A program made the translations under genes and the position numbers. From Sinotaia quadrata (taxonomy: Eukaryota; Mollusca; Gastropoda; Architaenioglossa; Viviparidae), in the NCBI GenBank assembly GCA_028829895.1, contig CM054184.1:29233701-29297700 (forward strand): a stretch of DNA of 64,000 nucleotides. Direction: 5' to 3'. How positions within the stretch are numbered: the first letter of the stretch is position 1; each line of letters opens with the position of its first letter. This document shows positions 50,200 through 61,945 of the stretch, piece after piece. The notes below the pieces were generated by a model. The model did no database searches. It was given only the letters and a program-made list of their open reading frames with translations, and was not told the DNA's origin.

Positions 50200-50620
50200 T
50201 ATGCTTGAGTGTGATTTGTATAGACATACATGCTTAAGAGAGATCTGTATAATAGACATACATGTTTGTATGATTTGTATAGACATATATGCTTAAGCGT
50301 AATTTGTTTAGACATACATGCTTAAGTGTGATTTGTATAGACATACATGCTTAAGTGTGATTTGCATAGACCCACATGTGTAAATGTAATTTGCTTACGC
50401 TCATTTTTTAAGTGTGATTTGTATAGGCTTACTTTTTGTGTCATTTGTTGCCTATACTTTTTAATGTGATTTGTATAGGCTTACAAGAATGTAATTTGCA
50501 TATGCCTATACGTTTAAGTGTGATTTGCATAAACCTATAGGTTTAAATGTGATTTGTATAGGTTTACAAGAATGTAATTTGTTTATGCCTACACGTTTAA
50601 GTGTGATCAATTTTGTATTT
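50200..50620. repeat. About 31 bp degenerate minisatellite
   Basis: About 13 units of AGTGTGATTTGTATAGACAT then ACATGCTTA, increasingly diverged to the right. Confidence 0.85.
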
Positions 50621-51610
50621 TAATAACAAATACGTTCATACCTTGCCACTGTAATTTCTTTTTTGATTATGCGCCATTTAAGTCAAAGCTGTCCCCTAAT
50701 GACAGTGGATCATCAAAGTACACGACTATATTTAATTTAGAGGAAAGAAATTAAATTAATTCGGGAAATGGCTGTTGATTTAATACAAGTTTAGGCCCCC
50801 CAAAAAAATCCAACAACAAAAGAATTCTGGAAGCGACAACAGTGCGTCGCGATCTCAAAGAAAGCTAATAGACCACAAGAGAAAGATGTCAAAGCACTTC
50901 CGGTTTATTCTTGTTAAAAGTAATTCTTCTCTAAATGACTTATTGATACCAAGACACTTTCTAGCTATGTGTTTTTCTAGAAAACTTTGAGAGGTGGTCA
51001 ATTTTTACTGATTGACCATCAATGAACTTAATTGGTAATATAGTTCGCTTTGCATAAAAAAGTTACGAAGGAGGACGTGAGGAGGGGGGTAAACAAAAGA
51101 TAGAAGGCTGTGACACATATGCATGTATTTACTTTTTTTCTTACATTACTTGTTACTTAATTTCAAATGATTGGTGCCGACTTGTTGCCCGTGATCAAAT
51201 TGTGTTCTCCTTTGGCCTGGAAGTAGTAGAATATTTTATTTCTCACAAACAAGTCAGAATGCAATTCGTCTTACCATTCTAGACACATTAGCCAAGTCTG
51301 CAGCGAGCGTTCTTTTCATTCTGAATGCAAACGCTACTTGATAGATTGTATTACTGGGAATCAGTCTGATTATTGAGTGTCTGTTGAACAGGGCAATTGT
51401 TGTCTTATGTTTTACACACTGGAAACGAAACGAAGTCATGGAGAGCCTATTTCAAGCGGCGCAACTTTTGTAGCTGTCTCTTCCAATACGTTCTTACATT
51501 TTGTGTCACGAACGCTCGAACGAACTCATGTATATGCACGCACACAGATAAACACAAGCAAAAATCATGTATGTAGTTTTACATATAATTTTAGACTATA
51601 TTGTTAATTT
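50620..51610. other. Unique intergenic DNA
   Basis: No supported gene. Short overlapping frames at 51,254-51,607 on both strands have no recognisable product. Confidence 0.5.
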
Positions 51611-51614
51611 TTTT

Positions 51615-52075
51615 TAAAATTCCTTCATTTTTCTTTCTTTCCTTCTTTTTCTTATCTTTCTTGCTTTCTTCTTAAAAATACATTTTTTTCTTTTTTCCCT
51701 TTTCTTTCATTTTTCTTTCCGTTTTTCATTCATTTATTGTTTTATTTGTTAATTCAGTCCTTCTTTCTTTCTTTCTTTCTTTCTTTTCTTTTCTTTTCTT
51801 TCTTTCTTAATTTCTTTCTTTCTTTCTTTCTTTTCTTTTCTTTTCTTTCTTTCTTTCTTTCTTTCTTTTCTTTTCTTTTCTTTCTTTCTTAATTTCTTCT
51901 TTCTTTCTTTCTTTTTTCTTTCTTTCTTTCTTTCTTTCTTTCGTTCTTTCTTTCTTTCTTTCTTTCGTTCTTTCTTTCTTTCTTTTTTTTCTGAATTTCT
52001 TTCTTTCCTCCTTTATGTTTGAATTTCTTTCTGAATTTCTTTTAAAATTAATTTCTTTCTTTTCTCTTCTTTATC
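51615..52075. repeat. (TTTC)n polypyrimidine tract, about 450 bp
   Basis: Nearly continuous TTTC/TTTTC units on the plus strand, pure between about 51,760 and 51,985. Mirror-symmetric homopurine-homopyrimidine DNA of this length can form triplexes. Confidence 0.95.
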
Positions 52076-52368
52076 ATTTTTCTGTTTTACATTTGTTTTT
52101 CATAATGCTAAATTGCTTTCTCCCCTCCAGGCTAAAACATCATTTATTCTTACTTTAATTCATTCAATCATAAAGTTTCATAACATCTCTTAAATTCTTT
52201 CTTCTCTAAATATCTAAATATAATTCCACTTACCTCTACACTCTCGATAGTGTTACCGCTTAAAAAATAAAATATAATAAATATTTTCCTTCTAATAAAT
52301 TGTTCTTTTAATTTTTTAAACCTTAAGTGTTCATAAGATGCATGCATGCTGTAGGGTGTGTGCTTATC

Positions 52369-52585
52369 TCCATTATTATCTGCTCGCCTTTGTCTCTTAA
52401 CACTCCATTATTATCTGCTCGCCTTTGTCTCTTAACACTCCATTATTATCTGCTCGCCTTTGTCTCTTAACACTCCATTATTATCTGCTCGCCTTTGTCT
52501 CTTAACACTCCATTATTATCTGCTCGCCTTTGTCTCTTAACACTCCATTATTATCTGCTCGCCTTTGTCTCTTAACACACCATTA
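52369..52585. repeat. 35-bp minisatellite, six copies
   Basis: Six identical copies of TCCATTATTATCTGCTCGCC then TTTGTCTCTTAACAC. Confidence 0.96.
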
Positions 52586-53210
52586 CTGCAAAAACAACAA
52601 TTACTTTGCATACAATGATATTAAAAACAGTGTGTAAATTTTAAACGAAAATATTTTAGTTTATCTGAAATTGTCTGGTTGACTGTCTATCTATATATCA
52701 ATCTGTTTGTCAGTCTGTCAGTCTATCTGTTGAACTATTATGTCTACATTCTATCTACATATCAGTCCAGTTATTTATTTTTCTATCGATCCATCCATTT
52801 TGGACTGTTAGAAAGGATCTTTATTACAGCTTTTTCTGAAGTGTTAAAACATTCATAAATATCTTACTAAGGCGTGTAAACTGAAAACATTGTCAGGTCT
52901 GTAAACGAAAATGTTTCGTGCTTTTCAGCTCGCTTCCTGAAGACATTCGAAATTCTACTTGGGAAACGGCCCACCACTCTCCCTAAATGCCCGAGATTTC
53001 CTTCCTAAGTGGGGGACTTCCTGAAGAAGGAATAAATCAGGGCAGTGTGAATAGAATTGAAAGAATGTGAACTATTACATAAGACTTCCTAAACAGCGCC
53101 CACCTAGAATGGAGGCCATTTACAGTGTGTTTCAAGTCACTGGCCTGGCGCCGTGCAGTCAAGAAATACATTTACACCACGAAAACGAGCACTGAAATAT
53201 TAGTTTTCTA
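52585..53210. other. Unique DNA with short TCTA-like words
   Basis: Imperfect CTATCTAT and GTCAGTCTGTC words at 52,680-52,790, otherwise unique. No gene. Confidence 0.5.
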
Positions 53211-53465
53211 ATTTGTTCATTATATTTATTCTGCTTCATAATGTGTTCATTATATTTATTCTGCTTTGTAATGTGTTCATTATATTTATATTTATTCTGC
53301 TTTATAAGCATAATATTATATTTATTCGGCTTTGTAATGTGGTTATTGTGCTTATTCAACTTTGTAATATGGTCATTATAATTAAATTCGGTTTTGTAAA
53401 TTGGTCATTATATATATTCTGCCTTGTAATGCGGTCATTATATTTATTCTGCTTTGTTCTATTTA
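53210..53465. repeat. About 30 bp minisatellite
   Basis: About eight units of TTTATTCTGCTTTGTAATGT then GTTCATTATA, with deletions. Confidence 0.88.
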
Positions 53466-53717
53466 TATCCCTTCATAACATATGTTGTTTATATTTTACA
53501 CATGTTTACATTTTGCAATGACAGGCATCAAAGAGCAAAACGTAATATAAATATAAAGCATCAAATAAAGAAGATTTAAAGGACGTGTACTATCATAACT
53601 GCATGCATTTTTATGCTTCTACTTTTCTAACTTCTTGGGTATTACCATAAGAATGTTCGTCACTGTGATGACATATATCTTATAGCAGGCTGTGGTAACG
53701 AACATACGAACGTCACA

Positions 53718-53751
<34 letters not shown>

Positions 53752-53846
53752 TATAGATAAACAGACAGACAGACAGACAGATAAACAGACAGACATATAG
53801 ATAGACAGACAGATAAACAGACAGACATATAGATAGATAGATAGAC

Positions 53847-53932
<86 letters not shown>

Positions 53933-53933
53933 T

Positions 53934-54008
<75 letters not shown>
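53718..54008. repeat. Compound (GATA)n/(GACA)n microsatellite, about 290 bp
   Basis: GACA-rich with CATATAGATA interruptions to about 53,850, then an almost pure GATA run to 54,008. Confidence 0.98.
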
Positions 54009-54083
54009 TGATGAAAAGACAGAGAGAAAGCAAAAATGTGATAAATAAACAAATAGAGAGAAAAGCAGAGCTAGACATATACT

Positions 54084-54095
54084 CACACACACACG

Positions 54096-54135
<40 letters not shown>
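54084..54135. repeat. (CA)n microsatellite
   Basis: CACACGCACGCGCGCACACA leads into a pure CA run. Confidence 0.97.
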
Positions 54136-54139
<4 letters not shown>

Positions 54140-54689
54140 GAGGCATTACGAAAAGAAATAGAAGAAAGATAGAGAAACCTTATGGAACATTGCAAAGTGT
54201 TACAATTTTACGTTTTTGCTATCAGTCATAAATATATTCAATGAAATTAATTTGTAAATTGTTTATAATAAAAGTCTAGCTGTGCTTTCAGAAAACACAC
54301 TGAGGGTGTCGATTGGTTTTAGATAAGACTTATTTATTTCTCCCCCCCCCAACCTAAACCAAAACTACAGCAGATCACATTGAGAGAAAATGTTTTGTAA
54401 TCCATTGATAATTGTATCTGTGGCTTTTTTTAACCATGCATCTATAAACTACCTTTTGGAATGATTTTTTTAAAAATAGGATATTTACCTGGATTTTGTT
54501 TTCTTACGTTGTCACGGTTTTGGATTTCTATTTTGAAACTGTCTATGACTCGGTGTATGAGTACACTTAATTTGTACAGTTTTTGTTAGAATTTTTTCCA
54601 AACATTGTTTTCCACCTTAAGCAAATAAAAATTAATGTTACGTTCAAATATACTGCCTAGCTTAAATATGTACTAGATATGTTTTCTGT

Positions 54690-54915
54690 GTTGTGAACTG
54701 TAAGTTTACGTTAGCTACGTGTTATCATAGTGTTGTGCACTAGTGTTCAATATTGTAAATTTGCTTTAGCCTAGTTTATCATAGTGTTGCGTACTGTAAG
54801 TTTCCATTAGCTGTATGTGTTATCACATTGTTGTGTACTGTAAATTTGCATTAGCCATGTGTTATCATAGTGTTGTATACTGTACTACTGCGTTAGCTAT
54901 GTTTTATCATAATCT
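54690..54915. repeat. About 42 bp degenerate minisatellite
   Basis: Five units of TTATCATAGTGTTGTGTACT then GTAAGTTTGCATTAGCTA. The 54,140-54,690 stretch before it is unique. Confidence 0.85.
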
Positions 54916-55039
54916 TTTAACATTCGACTGTTCTTTTTTTTTAAATTATGACATATACTATAGAAATGTGTACAGTGTGTTGACAATGGTTATAAGCTGT
55001 ACTCAGAGTAGTATAGGCGGTGAGGACGGCGATGTAGAT

Positions 55040-55455
55040 TTTGTTGTGTGGACGGTGTTGTGTGTGGTGCTAACCATAATACTTGTTTATCGTGTGGACG
55101 GTGTTGTGTGTGGTGCTAACCATAGTACTTGTTTATTGTGTGGACGGTGTTGTGTGTGGTGCTAACCATAGTACTTGTTTATTGTGTGGACAATGATGTG
55201 TGTGGTGCTAACCATAGTACTTGTTTATCGTGTGGACAATGATGTATGTGGTGCTAACCATAGTACTTGTTTATCGTGTGGACGGTGTTGTGTGTGGTGC
55301 TAACAATAGTACTTGTTTATTGTGTGGACAATGATGTGTGTGGTGCTAACCATAGTACTTGTTTATCGTGTGGACGGCGTTGTGTGTGGTGCTAACCATA
55401 GTACTTGTTTATTGTGTGGACGATGTTGTGTGTGGTGCTAACCATAGTACTTGTC
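55040..55455. repeat. 46-bp minisatellite, nine copies
   Basis: Units of GTGTGGACGGTGTTGTGTGT then GGTGCTAACCATAGTACTTG and TTTATC. GGACGGTGTTG and GGACAATGATG versions are mixed along the array. Confidence 0.95.
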
Positions 55456-55980
55456 GATACAAGGCTTGTTGTTGGTGAGTATTATATAAAATGCCGGTAG
55501 TGAATGGTATTCTTAGTGAGTAAAAGACTCCTTGTTACTGACTAATATGTAAAATGACAGTAAAAGTGAACAATTTTATTCAAGACTCACTGTCAGAGAG
55601 ATTAAACTTTATTTAGGTTGCCAAGTTATGAAGAGTGTGACATTTCTCACCTTTCAATACAATATAAAAATCGTCTTTGAAATAATCTTAGACGCTGAGT
55701 TTATTCAAAACTTATTTAATTCATTTTTAAAATAATAATAATTCTTTATCTTAAAAGTTCGTCAATTTAAACATTAATATGACTGTAAACTCACACCTAA
55801 GACAGAAAGAAATATTTTTCATTACATAATGTTTATGGAACATGAATATAACTAATTCGAGGCCTAGCAGGTGAATTAATATACAAAAACGGATAATCCT
55901 TTTTCAAAGCGAGAAAAATCTATTGTAACGTGTTGCAAGGGATCCTTTATAGTTTCTCGATTTTTGCAAGTCTATTTCTG
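55455..55980. other. Unique AT-rich intergenic DNA
   Basis: Nothing supported. Confidence 0.5.
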
Positions 55981-55984
55981 ACCC

Positions 55985-56574
55985 AGCAAAGATCAAAGGT
56001 CAAACGTGTTACGAGTCATCAAAGCACGGTGACATCCGTATGACATCATTTCCGGACTCTGCTTCCATTGTACTTTGAGCCATGCTGGCGAAGAGACCTC
56101 AGATCTCAAAACACACAGAAGTTACAGTATAGGCAGAAGTTGGCCGCCCGAGTTCAGAGGCCAATCGTCAACACCAGTAACAATGGACTTTTGGAAGCTT
56201 GACTTTTGAACGAGATTGCAGTTGTGTGAACGGCATAGTAATCTTAAAGCGTGAGATTTTATACACACAGAGACCAAGAAGTAATGAAGTGCAGAAAGAG
56301 TTTGTTGCCACCTTAAGAAACAAAAGGATGCAATGACGCACACGTCACGTGATGCCAAGTAATTTCTAAAATCGAGAACGAAAATAAATCCACTATTCGG
56401 GCGGGAATGCTGTGATGTGAGAAGTCATCTCGAAGGAATAGTCCGTTATACGACACTGGAATTAGACTAATGTGGATGTAAATAAAAACTAACTTTAAAG
56501 AAACAGATTTAAAGATTTTTGGAAGGATTCTAAGTCTTCAAATAAGCATTCTATGTGAACCCTTTAGGAGAAAG
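55985..56574 (+). promoter_or_regulatory. Candidate promoter with possible noncoding first exon
   Basis: A GC-richer patch with GATCAAAGGTCA (55991-56002, HNF4-like), TGACATCATTTCC (near 56040), GTCACGTGAT (56344-56353) and GGGCGGGAA (56399-56407, E2F-like). It ends at GAGAAAG|GTATGT (donor at 56575), a good 5' splice site. The same GAAAG|GTATGT appears at 61,448. No start site can be placed, so the call is tentative. Confidence 0.3.
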
Positions 56575-57270
56575 GTATGTGGCTATTTGCTAGAAATACG
56601 ATAGATTGTTATTATAAATGTTTATTCCTTACTAAGTAATTTCTTTGCAGATTGGTGAGTGTGTAACCCAGGGATTAGCACTATTGTTTATAAATCTAAT
56701 TCATTAAGTAAATACCATATATTTACAAATGTGAATATTAAATGCAGTCCTTCAGAGTCTTGCGTTCATGGGAAGGACGTTAGAATGGAGCCAAGGGAAA
56801 GACAGCATACTGACGTCATGTTGCAGTACTGTTACACCACACACAAGTAACACTAATAACAATGTATGATCGCTGTGATTCTTTTTGTTTTGTTTTAGTG
56901 AATCATATGGACGTTGGGCAATAACGCTGAAAGACTAGTGGTAATCTATAATATTAGCATATCAATTATTGACCTGACTAAAATACGAACTCAATTACAT
57001 TAACACTAAAACTAATATCCAGGGAATGGTTGTTGATAACTGAATTGCATCTCAAAAATATAACTGATAATTTAAACTTTTTGTATAAAATATTTTAAAA
57101 TATTTTTTCATTCATTCTTCGTCTTAATTCCTTAATATCATCATTATTTTGGGTAAAATTCTTATTGTATTATTTGTATAATATTTGTCAGAGATTACTA
57201 TTTGCCGTGGGGACCTTGAACGAGTCAACACGCCATTATTTACCCACACGTTATTAGACTACGAAATATA
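56575..57270. other. Unique intergenic DNA
   Basis: No supported gene or repeat. Confidence 0.45.
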
Positions 57271-57271
57271 G

Positions 57272-57332
57272 ACCCCATAATAGACCCCATTATAGACCCC
57301 ATTGCAGACCCCATTACAGACCCCATTACATT
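57272..57332. repeat. 15-bp repeat, four to five copies
   Basis: Units of AGACCCCATTATAG or AGACCCCATTACAG. Confidence 0.85.
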
Positions 57333-57520
57333 GCTCGCCTTGCTATTTACAGCTTGTGCGACAAACACCATATCATTGTTTTCAACCCGGAAAGACTGTC
57401 AGGGCCCATCTTAGTGGGAGTTAGGAGGTCGCCAATTTCCACGCACCCTTTCAGCACAATTTTCTGCAACACAGGCGACAGAGAGCAAGATGGCCTCAAA
57501 GCATGCCTTACTCTAGGATA

Positions 57521-57672
57521 GGGCTTCTCAACCGGGTGTCGCTATGGGGTTCCCCAAGAGATCGTAATTGAAAAAAATATATTAATATAGATATAGTAAT
57601 TTTTTTGCAGGGGTTCCAAGAGACCTGAAAATTATTTCAAGGATTCTTCCAGTGTTAAAAGGTTGAGAAAGG
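57521..57672. mobile_element. hAT-type MITE, about 152 bp
   Basis: Terminal inverted repeats are GGGCTTCTCAACC on the left and, read inward from the right, CCTTTCTCAACC. The flanks CTAGGATA (57513-57520) and CTAGCATA (57673-57680) form an 8-bp target duplication with one mismatch and the CTAG core common for hAT insertions. The TTCTCAACC ends resemble those of Charlie/MER5-type hAT elements. The interior repeats GGGGTTCC..AAGAGA twice. No transposase is encoded. Confidence 0.65.
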
Positions 57673-57714
57673 CTAGCATAAAACGAATACGCGTGTGCGC
57701 ACACGCATCGCACA

Positions 57715-57716
57715 CA

Positions 57717-57773
<57 letters not shown>
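57715..57773. repeat. (CA)n microsatellite
   Basis: A pure CA run starting 40 bp after the MITE. Confidence 0.97.
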
Positions 57774-57776
<3 letters not shown>

Positions 57777-58109
57777 TATATTATATATCCGTCCATCTTG
57801 CACTCTTGCAAATACAACTTTTGCACAAAAAATGCATTATGAATTAGTTGATTTTTTAAAATTATTTTCATAACACGAAGAAGCACAAAAATATGCATTA
57901 TGAATTGCTTGATTTTGAATTATTTCATATGGTGTTGATGTAAATTTCCTGGAAGTTTAGAAACAAATCTTCAATGCAATAATTATTATATCATAAAATG
58001 CGGGGATGGGTTTGGGGAGGGGCAAATGCATTCCTGTTATAAGCTGTGATAAGGATGACCAGTGGAATTGTAATATTTCATTCTTGTGCTTTGTGAGCTC
58101 ACTCAGGGA

Positions 58110-58150
58110 TGTCAGAGAGAGAGAAAGAGAGAGAGAAAGAGAGAGAAAGG
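58110..58150. repeat. (GA)n-rich tract
   Basis: GAGAGAGAAAGAGAGAG, purine-rich, preceding the 40-bp array. Confidence 0.85.
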
Positions 58151-58257
58151 GAAAGTCCCTTACAAAAGAAAAGGAAAAAGAAAGAAAACAGGATTTTTAT
58201 GTTTATTCCAAGAAATGCATCACTTTAAGCATTACCGAAAAGATAAGATGTGTGTGA

Positions 58258-58665
58258 GTTGTCCCAAATCAAGACTTAATGTCTCACACCTGGAAATCTT
58301 GTCCCAAATCAAGAGTAAATGTCTCAACATTGGAAATTTTGTCCCAAATCAAGACTTAATATCTCACAGCTGGAAATCTTGTCCCAAAATCAAGACTCAA
58401 TGTCTCACAGCTGGAAATCTTGTCCCAAATCAAGACTAAATGTCTCAACATTGGAAATTTTGTCCCAAATCAAGATTTAATATCTCACGCCTGGAAATCT
58501 TGTCCCAAATCATGACTTAATGTCTCACACCTGGAAATGTTGTCCTAAATAAAGACTTAATGTCTCACAACTGGAAATCTTGTCCCAACTCAAGACTTAA
58601 TGTCTCACCGCTGGAAATTTTATCCCAAATCAAGACTCGATGTCTCACCGCTGGAAATCTTGTAC
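58258..58665. repeat. 40-bp minisatellite, ten copies
   Basis: Units of TTGTCCCAAATCAAGACTTA then ATGTCTCACACCTGGAAATC. A two-unit block (ACATTGGAAATTTT) recurs 120 bp apart. Confidence 0.95.
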
Positions 58666-59845
58666 CGTTTGCTGAAAAGCACAGTAACCCTCGTAACAGC
58701 TAGGGTGTATGGATATAAGAGTAGCATAAATCTCACATGTAATGTACCCGGGATAAAAATAATTAAAGGACAAGAAACACAGTGCCGTTCTTGGGGGTGG
58801 AAGGGTAGAAGATAGGATGTGTCTGATTAAACTATCGGGTATCGGAGACATGTTGTAGCGTAGAACTTGTAGGGAACGTTCACACGCTTTCAAAATCAGA
58901 GGGAAGTCCTAACGAAGGCGTGTACTCATAGCCGTGCTGCTCTTTGCTCCACCGCTCTCAAGTGATCACCGCTGAGAAGCAAGACAATTAAAAGGGAGGA
59001 AGAAAGGGTTGGGGGGGGGGGAGTACTATGAACTCGTCTGGGGAGAGAATAAAACGGTCCAAATCTAGAGAAGGAGGGCTCGGTTTGAAGATGTTACGGG
59101 CACATGTGATGCCTTTGAAGAACAAATTCCTGGAAGTGCTGAGCGCAATATCGATACCCCTCATGCTTTTCTCGCTCGGGCAGAACAAAGTTCTGGGTAC
59201 CCGTCGATTTCCAACAAACAGTTTCCATAACGTTCTCACAAAGCCCACGCTTTGGTGCCAAGATTTTGTTTGCACTTTCTAGCAATGAGCGATCGTTAGA
59301 AAGAACAGGGCGGTCATATTTATAAAATAAAATTAAAAAATGAACTACTGCTGTTTTCTTTTTCACATTGTGGTCGATTTGTCAGAAACGTTTAAGATCG
59401 ATAAATTATTATTTATAGTTATGGTCTGCGATTTGCCGATTGCAACTTAGATTCGATGTTTGCTTTTTGTTAATAAACTGAAATCAAAGGACGCCTCTGG
59501 TTGGTGTAATCGAAGGCCTCAAGGGTCAAGGGTTGTGTATCTTATCCTCACTTATTTTGATTCGGACATGTCTGTCAGTCTTAATGCCATGTCTTTAATT
59601 CCTGTGGGCATGTCATTCTTGTGTCTTAAATAGCAGATACCTATTTACATAAAGGATCCATTACTCTTTATTAAAAAAATAATAAGCTAAGAAATGAGTA
59701 ATCAAATGCATTAATGATGTTTTTTTTAAAGGAAAGGTTAGGGATAAAGGCCATAACATAATATAATATAATCCAAGATGGCGACAATTATTTTATTCTT
59801 CAAGTGCTTAAAGAATTGCGAAAGATAATCAGAGGTAGGAATGTA
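58665..59845. other. Unique, moderately GC-rich intergenic DNA
   Basis: Overlapping frames on both strands at 58,990-59,370 reflect the composition and have no recognisable domain. CAAGATGGCGAC at 59774-59785 is a good YY1-type site. Confidence 0.45.
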
Positions 59846-59846
59846 G

Positions 59847-59847
<1 letters not shown>

Positions 59848-59942
<95 letters not shown>
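59848..59942. repeat. (CA)n microsatellite, about 95 bp
   Basis: Pure CA run. Confidence 0.99.
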
Positions 59943-59945
<3 letters not shown>

Positions 59946-60408
59946 TTATACGACTCCCGACTTTAGATTTCCTCCACAAGAACGTAGTAACTTACGAATA
60001 ATTTACTGGTCTTTTCACGAAAAAATATTTTTTAAGAGTGTTCTTGTAAGAAATATGATGAGAGAAAAAATTAGATAAATTATATATATATAATAAACTA
60101 TGATTTTTCTTTACATTATTTAAGAAATGATACGGTGGCTAAATGTTACTTTTGACTAGGTATTCCGCACCATCTCTCTACCATCCAGTCTATCTATCTA
60201 CACTAATACTATAGTAATATACGGTACCTTTTTTAAAAATTACATTTGTACATTTTTAATTTAATTTTCATGCCTCTTTGTGTAACATCCTCAATTGTAC
60301 ACAGGAAAAAATAATAATTATGCTAAATAAATAAAAATAATGATTTATATATATTGTGTTTCAAAAGTAGGCAAATGTTTAGTATTATGTGTTTGTATTT
60401 GTTTGTGC

Positions 60409-60412
<4 letters not shown>

Positions 60413-60482
<70 letters not shown>
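60413..60482. repeat. (GT)n(GA)n compound microsatellite
   Basis: GT run to about 60,450 followed directly by a GA run. The 59,943-60,412 stretch is unique and AT-rich. Confidence 0.97.
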
Positions 60483-60485
<3 letters not shown>

Positions 60486-60659
60486 ATGAGAGAAGCCGTT
60501 TATAAACCAATACAAAGATCTAACTATCATTAAAATTATCAGTTATCTATGTGCTGAATTCTTGAATAAAATTGATGTAATTCTGTAGTATATTTAATAG
60601 ACACATCAATAGGACAAGAGTGCGTTAATTCAGACAGTAAACATCAAGCTTGTGTATTT

Positions 60660-60860
60660 TTGTCCAGCTCCACTCTCTCAGTCCTTTTCACTCGACAGTA
60701 CCTAACGCACGTGCGTCCCGCGCGCTGTGTGCGTTCCACTCGCGCCATCAACGGACTGAGGTGGAAGAGGGGCGTGGGGATGAGAAAGGCTGAGTTATCA
60801 AAGAAGCGCAGTTTTGTGATTTATAAGAGGTGCTAGTCCCAGACACGTGCAACGCAACAC
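60660..60860 (+). promoter_or_regulatory. Probable promoter of a plus-strand gene to the right
   Basis: A CpG-rich patch in an AT-rich setting. It contains the 12-bp palindrome ACGCACGTGCGT (60705-60716), GAGGGGCGTGGGG (about 60768-60780, Sp1/KLF-like), a TATA-like TTTATAAG (60820-60827) and another CACGTG (60844-60849). Transcription would start near 60,850 if the TATA-like element is used. Confidence 0.5.
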
Positions 60861-61448
60861 GAATCTGCGCCAGTTATAAAGGAATCAATCAGCGGTCCAT
60901 TTCTGCAAGTGCAGTCTTAGAGAAGCGAACTTTTCGCGGGAGTGGGCGTACACTAGTAAGAAAAGTCTCCACTGCTCCTCTCCTGCTGCTCTCTCACTGT
61001 CCAGGCTTTCCCTCAGGACCTATCGCTGCAAGTGTCCTGAGAAATACAGCCACTTTCAGGCCGGACGGGTACCTAACCCAACACAAAAGAAGGAAAGAGT
61101 AACATTCTTGAGTCCAGTCTGATCATCAGCCGTCATTGACCAGACTACGGAGACAAAGTCGAGTCATCTGCCACCATAAAGCTGATCTCAAGCAACCCGT
61201 ATCAACTAATACAAGCTAACCGCGAAAAGACTTTATAATCGAAGGTACGGAAAAAGGAAAGCATTCTTTTTGTAAGTTTGGATATTTTTTTTTTATTTCT
61301 TTTTTTACTTCAAGCTGAGTTGAGCTTTTGTGTTCATGACGAAGCTTTGAGCACAACACAATATCGTGAACTTTTTTCTTGTAGCTTACAAAAAACATAA
61401 ACCCCTTGCTCCGGGACCAGACGTGCAGGACAGCCTTTGCTAAGAAAG
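60850..61448 (+). other. Candidate noncoding first exon (5' UTR)
   Basis: Sequence downstream of the TATA-like element stays GC-richer to 61,448, where AAGAAAG|GTATGTAAAT gives a strong 5' splice site. An earlier weaker donor is GAAG|GTACGG near 61,240. No long ATG-started frame is seen, so the coding part would lie beyond the window. The gene cannot be identified. Confidence 0.4.
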
Positions 61449-61599
61449 GTATGTAAATTTAGACATTTGTAATTTACATATGTATTGTAAAGAAAAATGA
61501 AAGAGTATGTGTTGAGTAGTTGAGATACAGATAACTACAACCAACACGGTAATCCGTCATTTATGGAGCACGATTTTGATACTCCTGGAAGCTTGTTAT

Positions 61600-61945
61600 A
61601 TTAATCACAGTTCAGCAGTATTAAGTGTGCCAAATTTATTAGTGACCAGTTAAGCTGTATTAAATGCGACAAATTTATTAGTCACCATTTCAGTTGTATT
61701 AAGTACGCCAAATTTATTAGTGACCAGTTCAGCTATATTGTATGAGACAAATTTTTTAGTCACCATTTCAGTTGTATTAAAATACGACAATTTTATTAGT
61801 CACCAGTTCAGCTGTATTAAGTGTGCCGAATTTATTAGTTACCAGTTCAATTGTATTAAGTGCGCCGATTTTAATAGTCACCAGTTCAGCTTTTGTATTA
61901 AGCGCACCAAATTTATTGGTCACCATTTCAGCAGTACTTCAGTTT
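61600..61945. repeat. 39-bp minisatellite, eight to nine copies
   Basis: Units of AGTCACCAGTTCAGCTGTAT then TAAGTGCGCCAAATTTATT, with ATTTCAG variants. It starts about 150 bp after the candidate donor at 61,449. Confidence 0.94.

Noticed and set aside
53619..54195. Minus frames rich in SIYL and CV
   Set aside because: Translation of (GATA)n, (GACA)n and (CA)n microsatellites.
60830..61102. Plus frame of 90 codons in the promoter island
   Set aside because: No ATG at its start, no recognisable domain; more likely 5' UTR.
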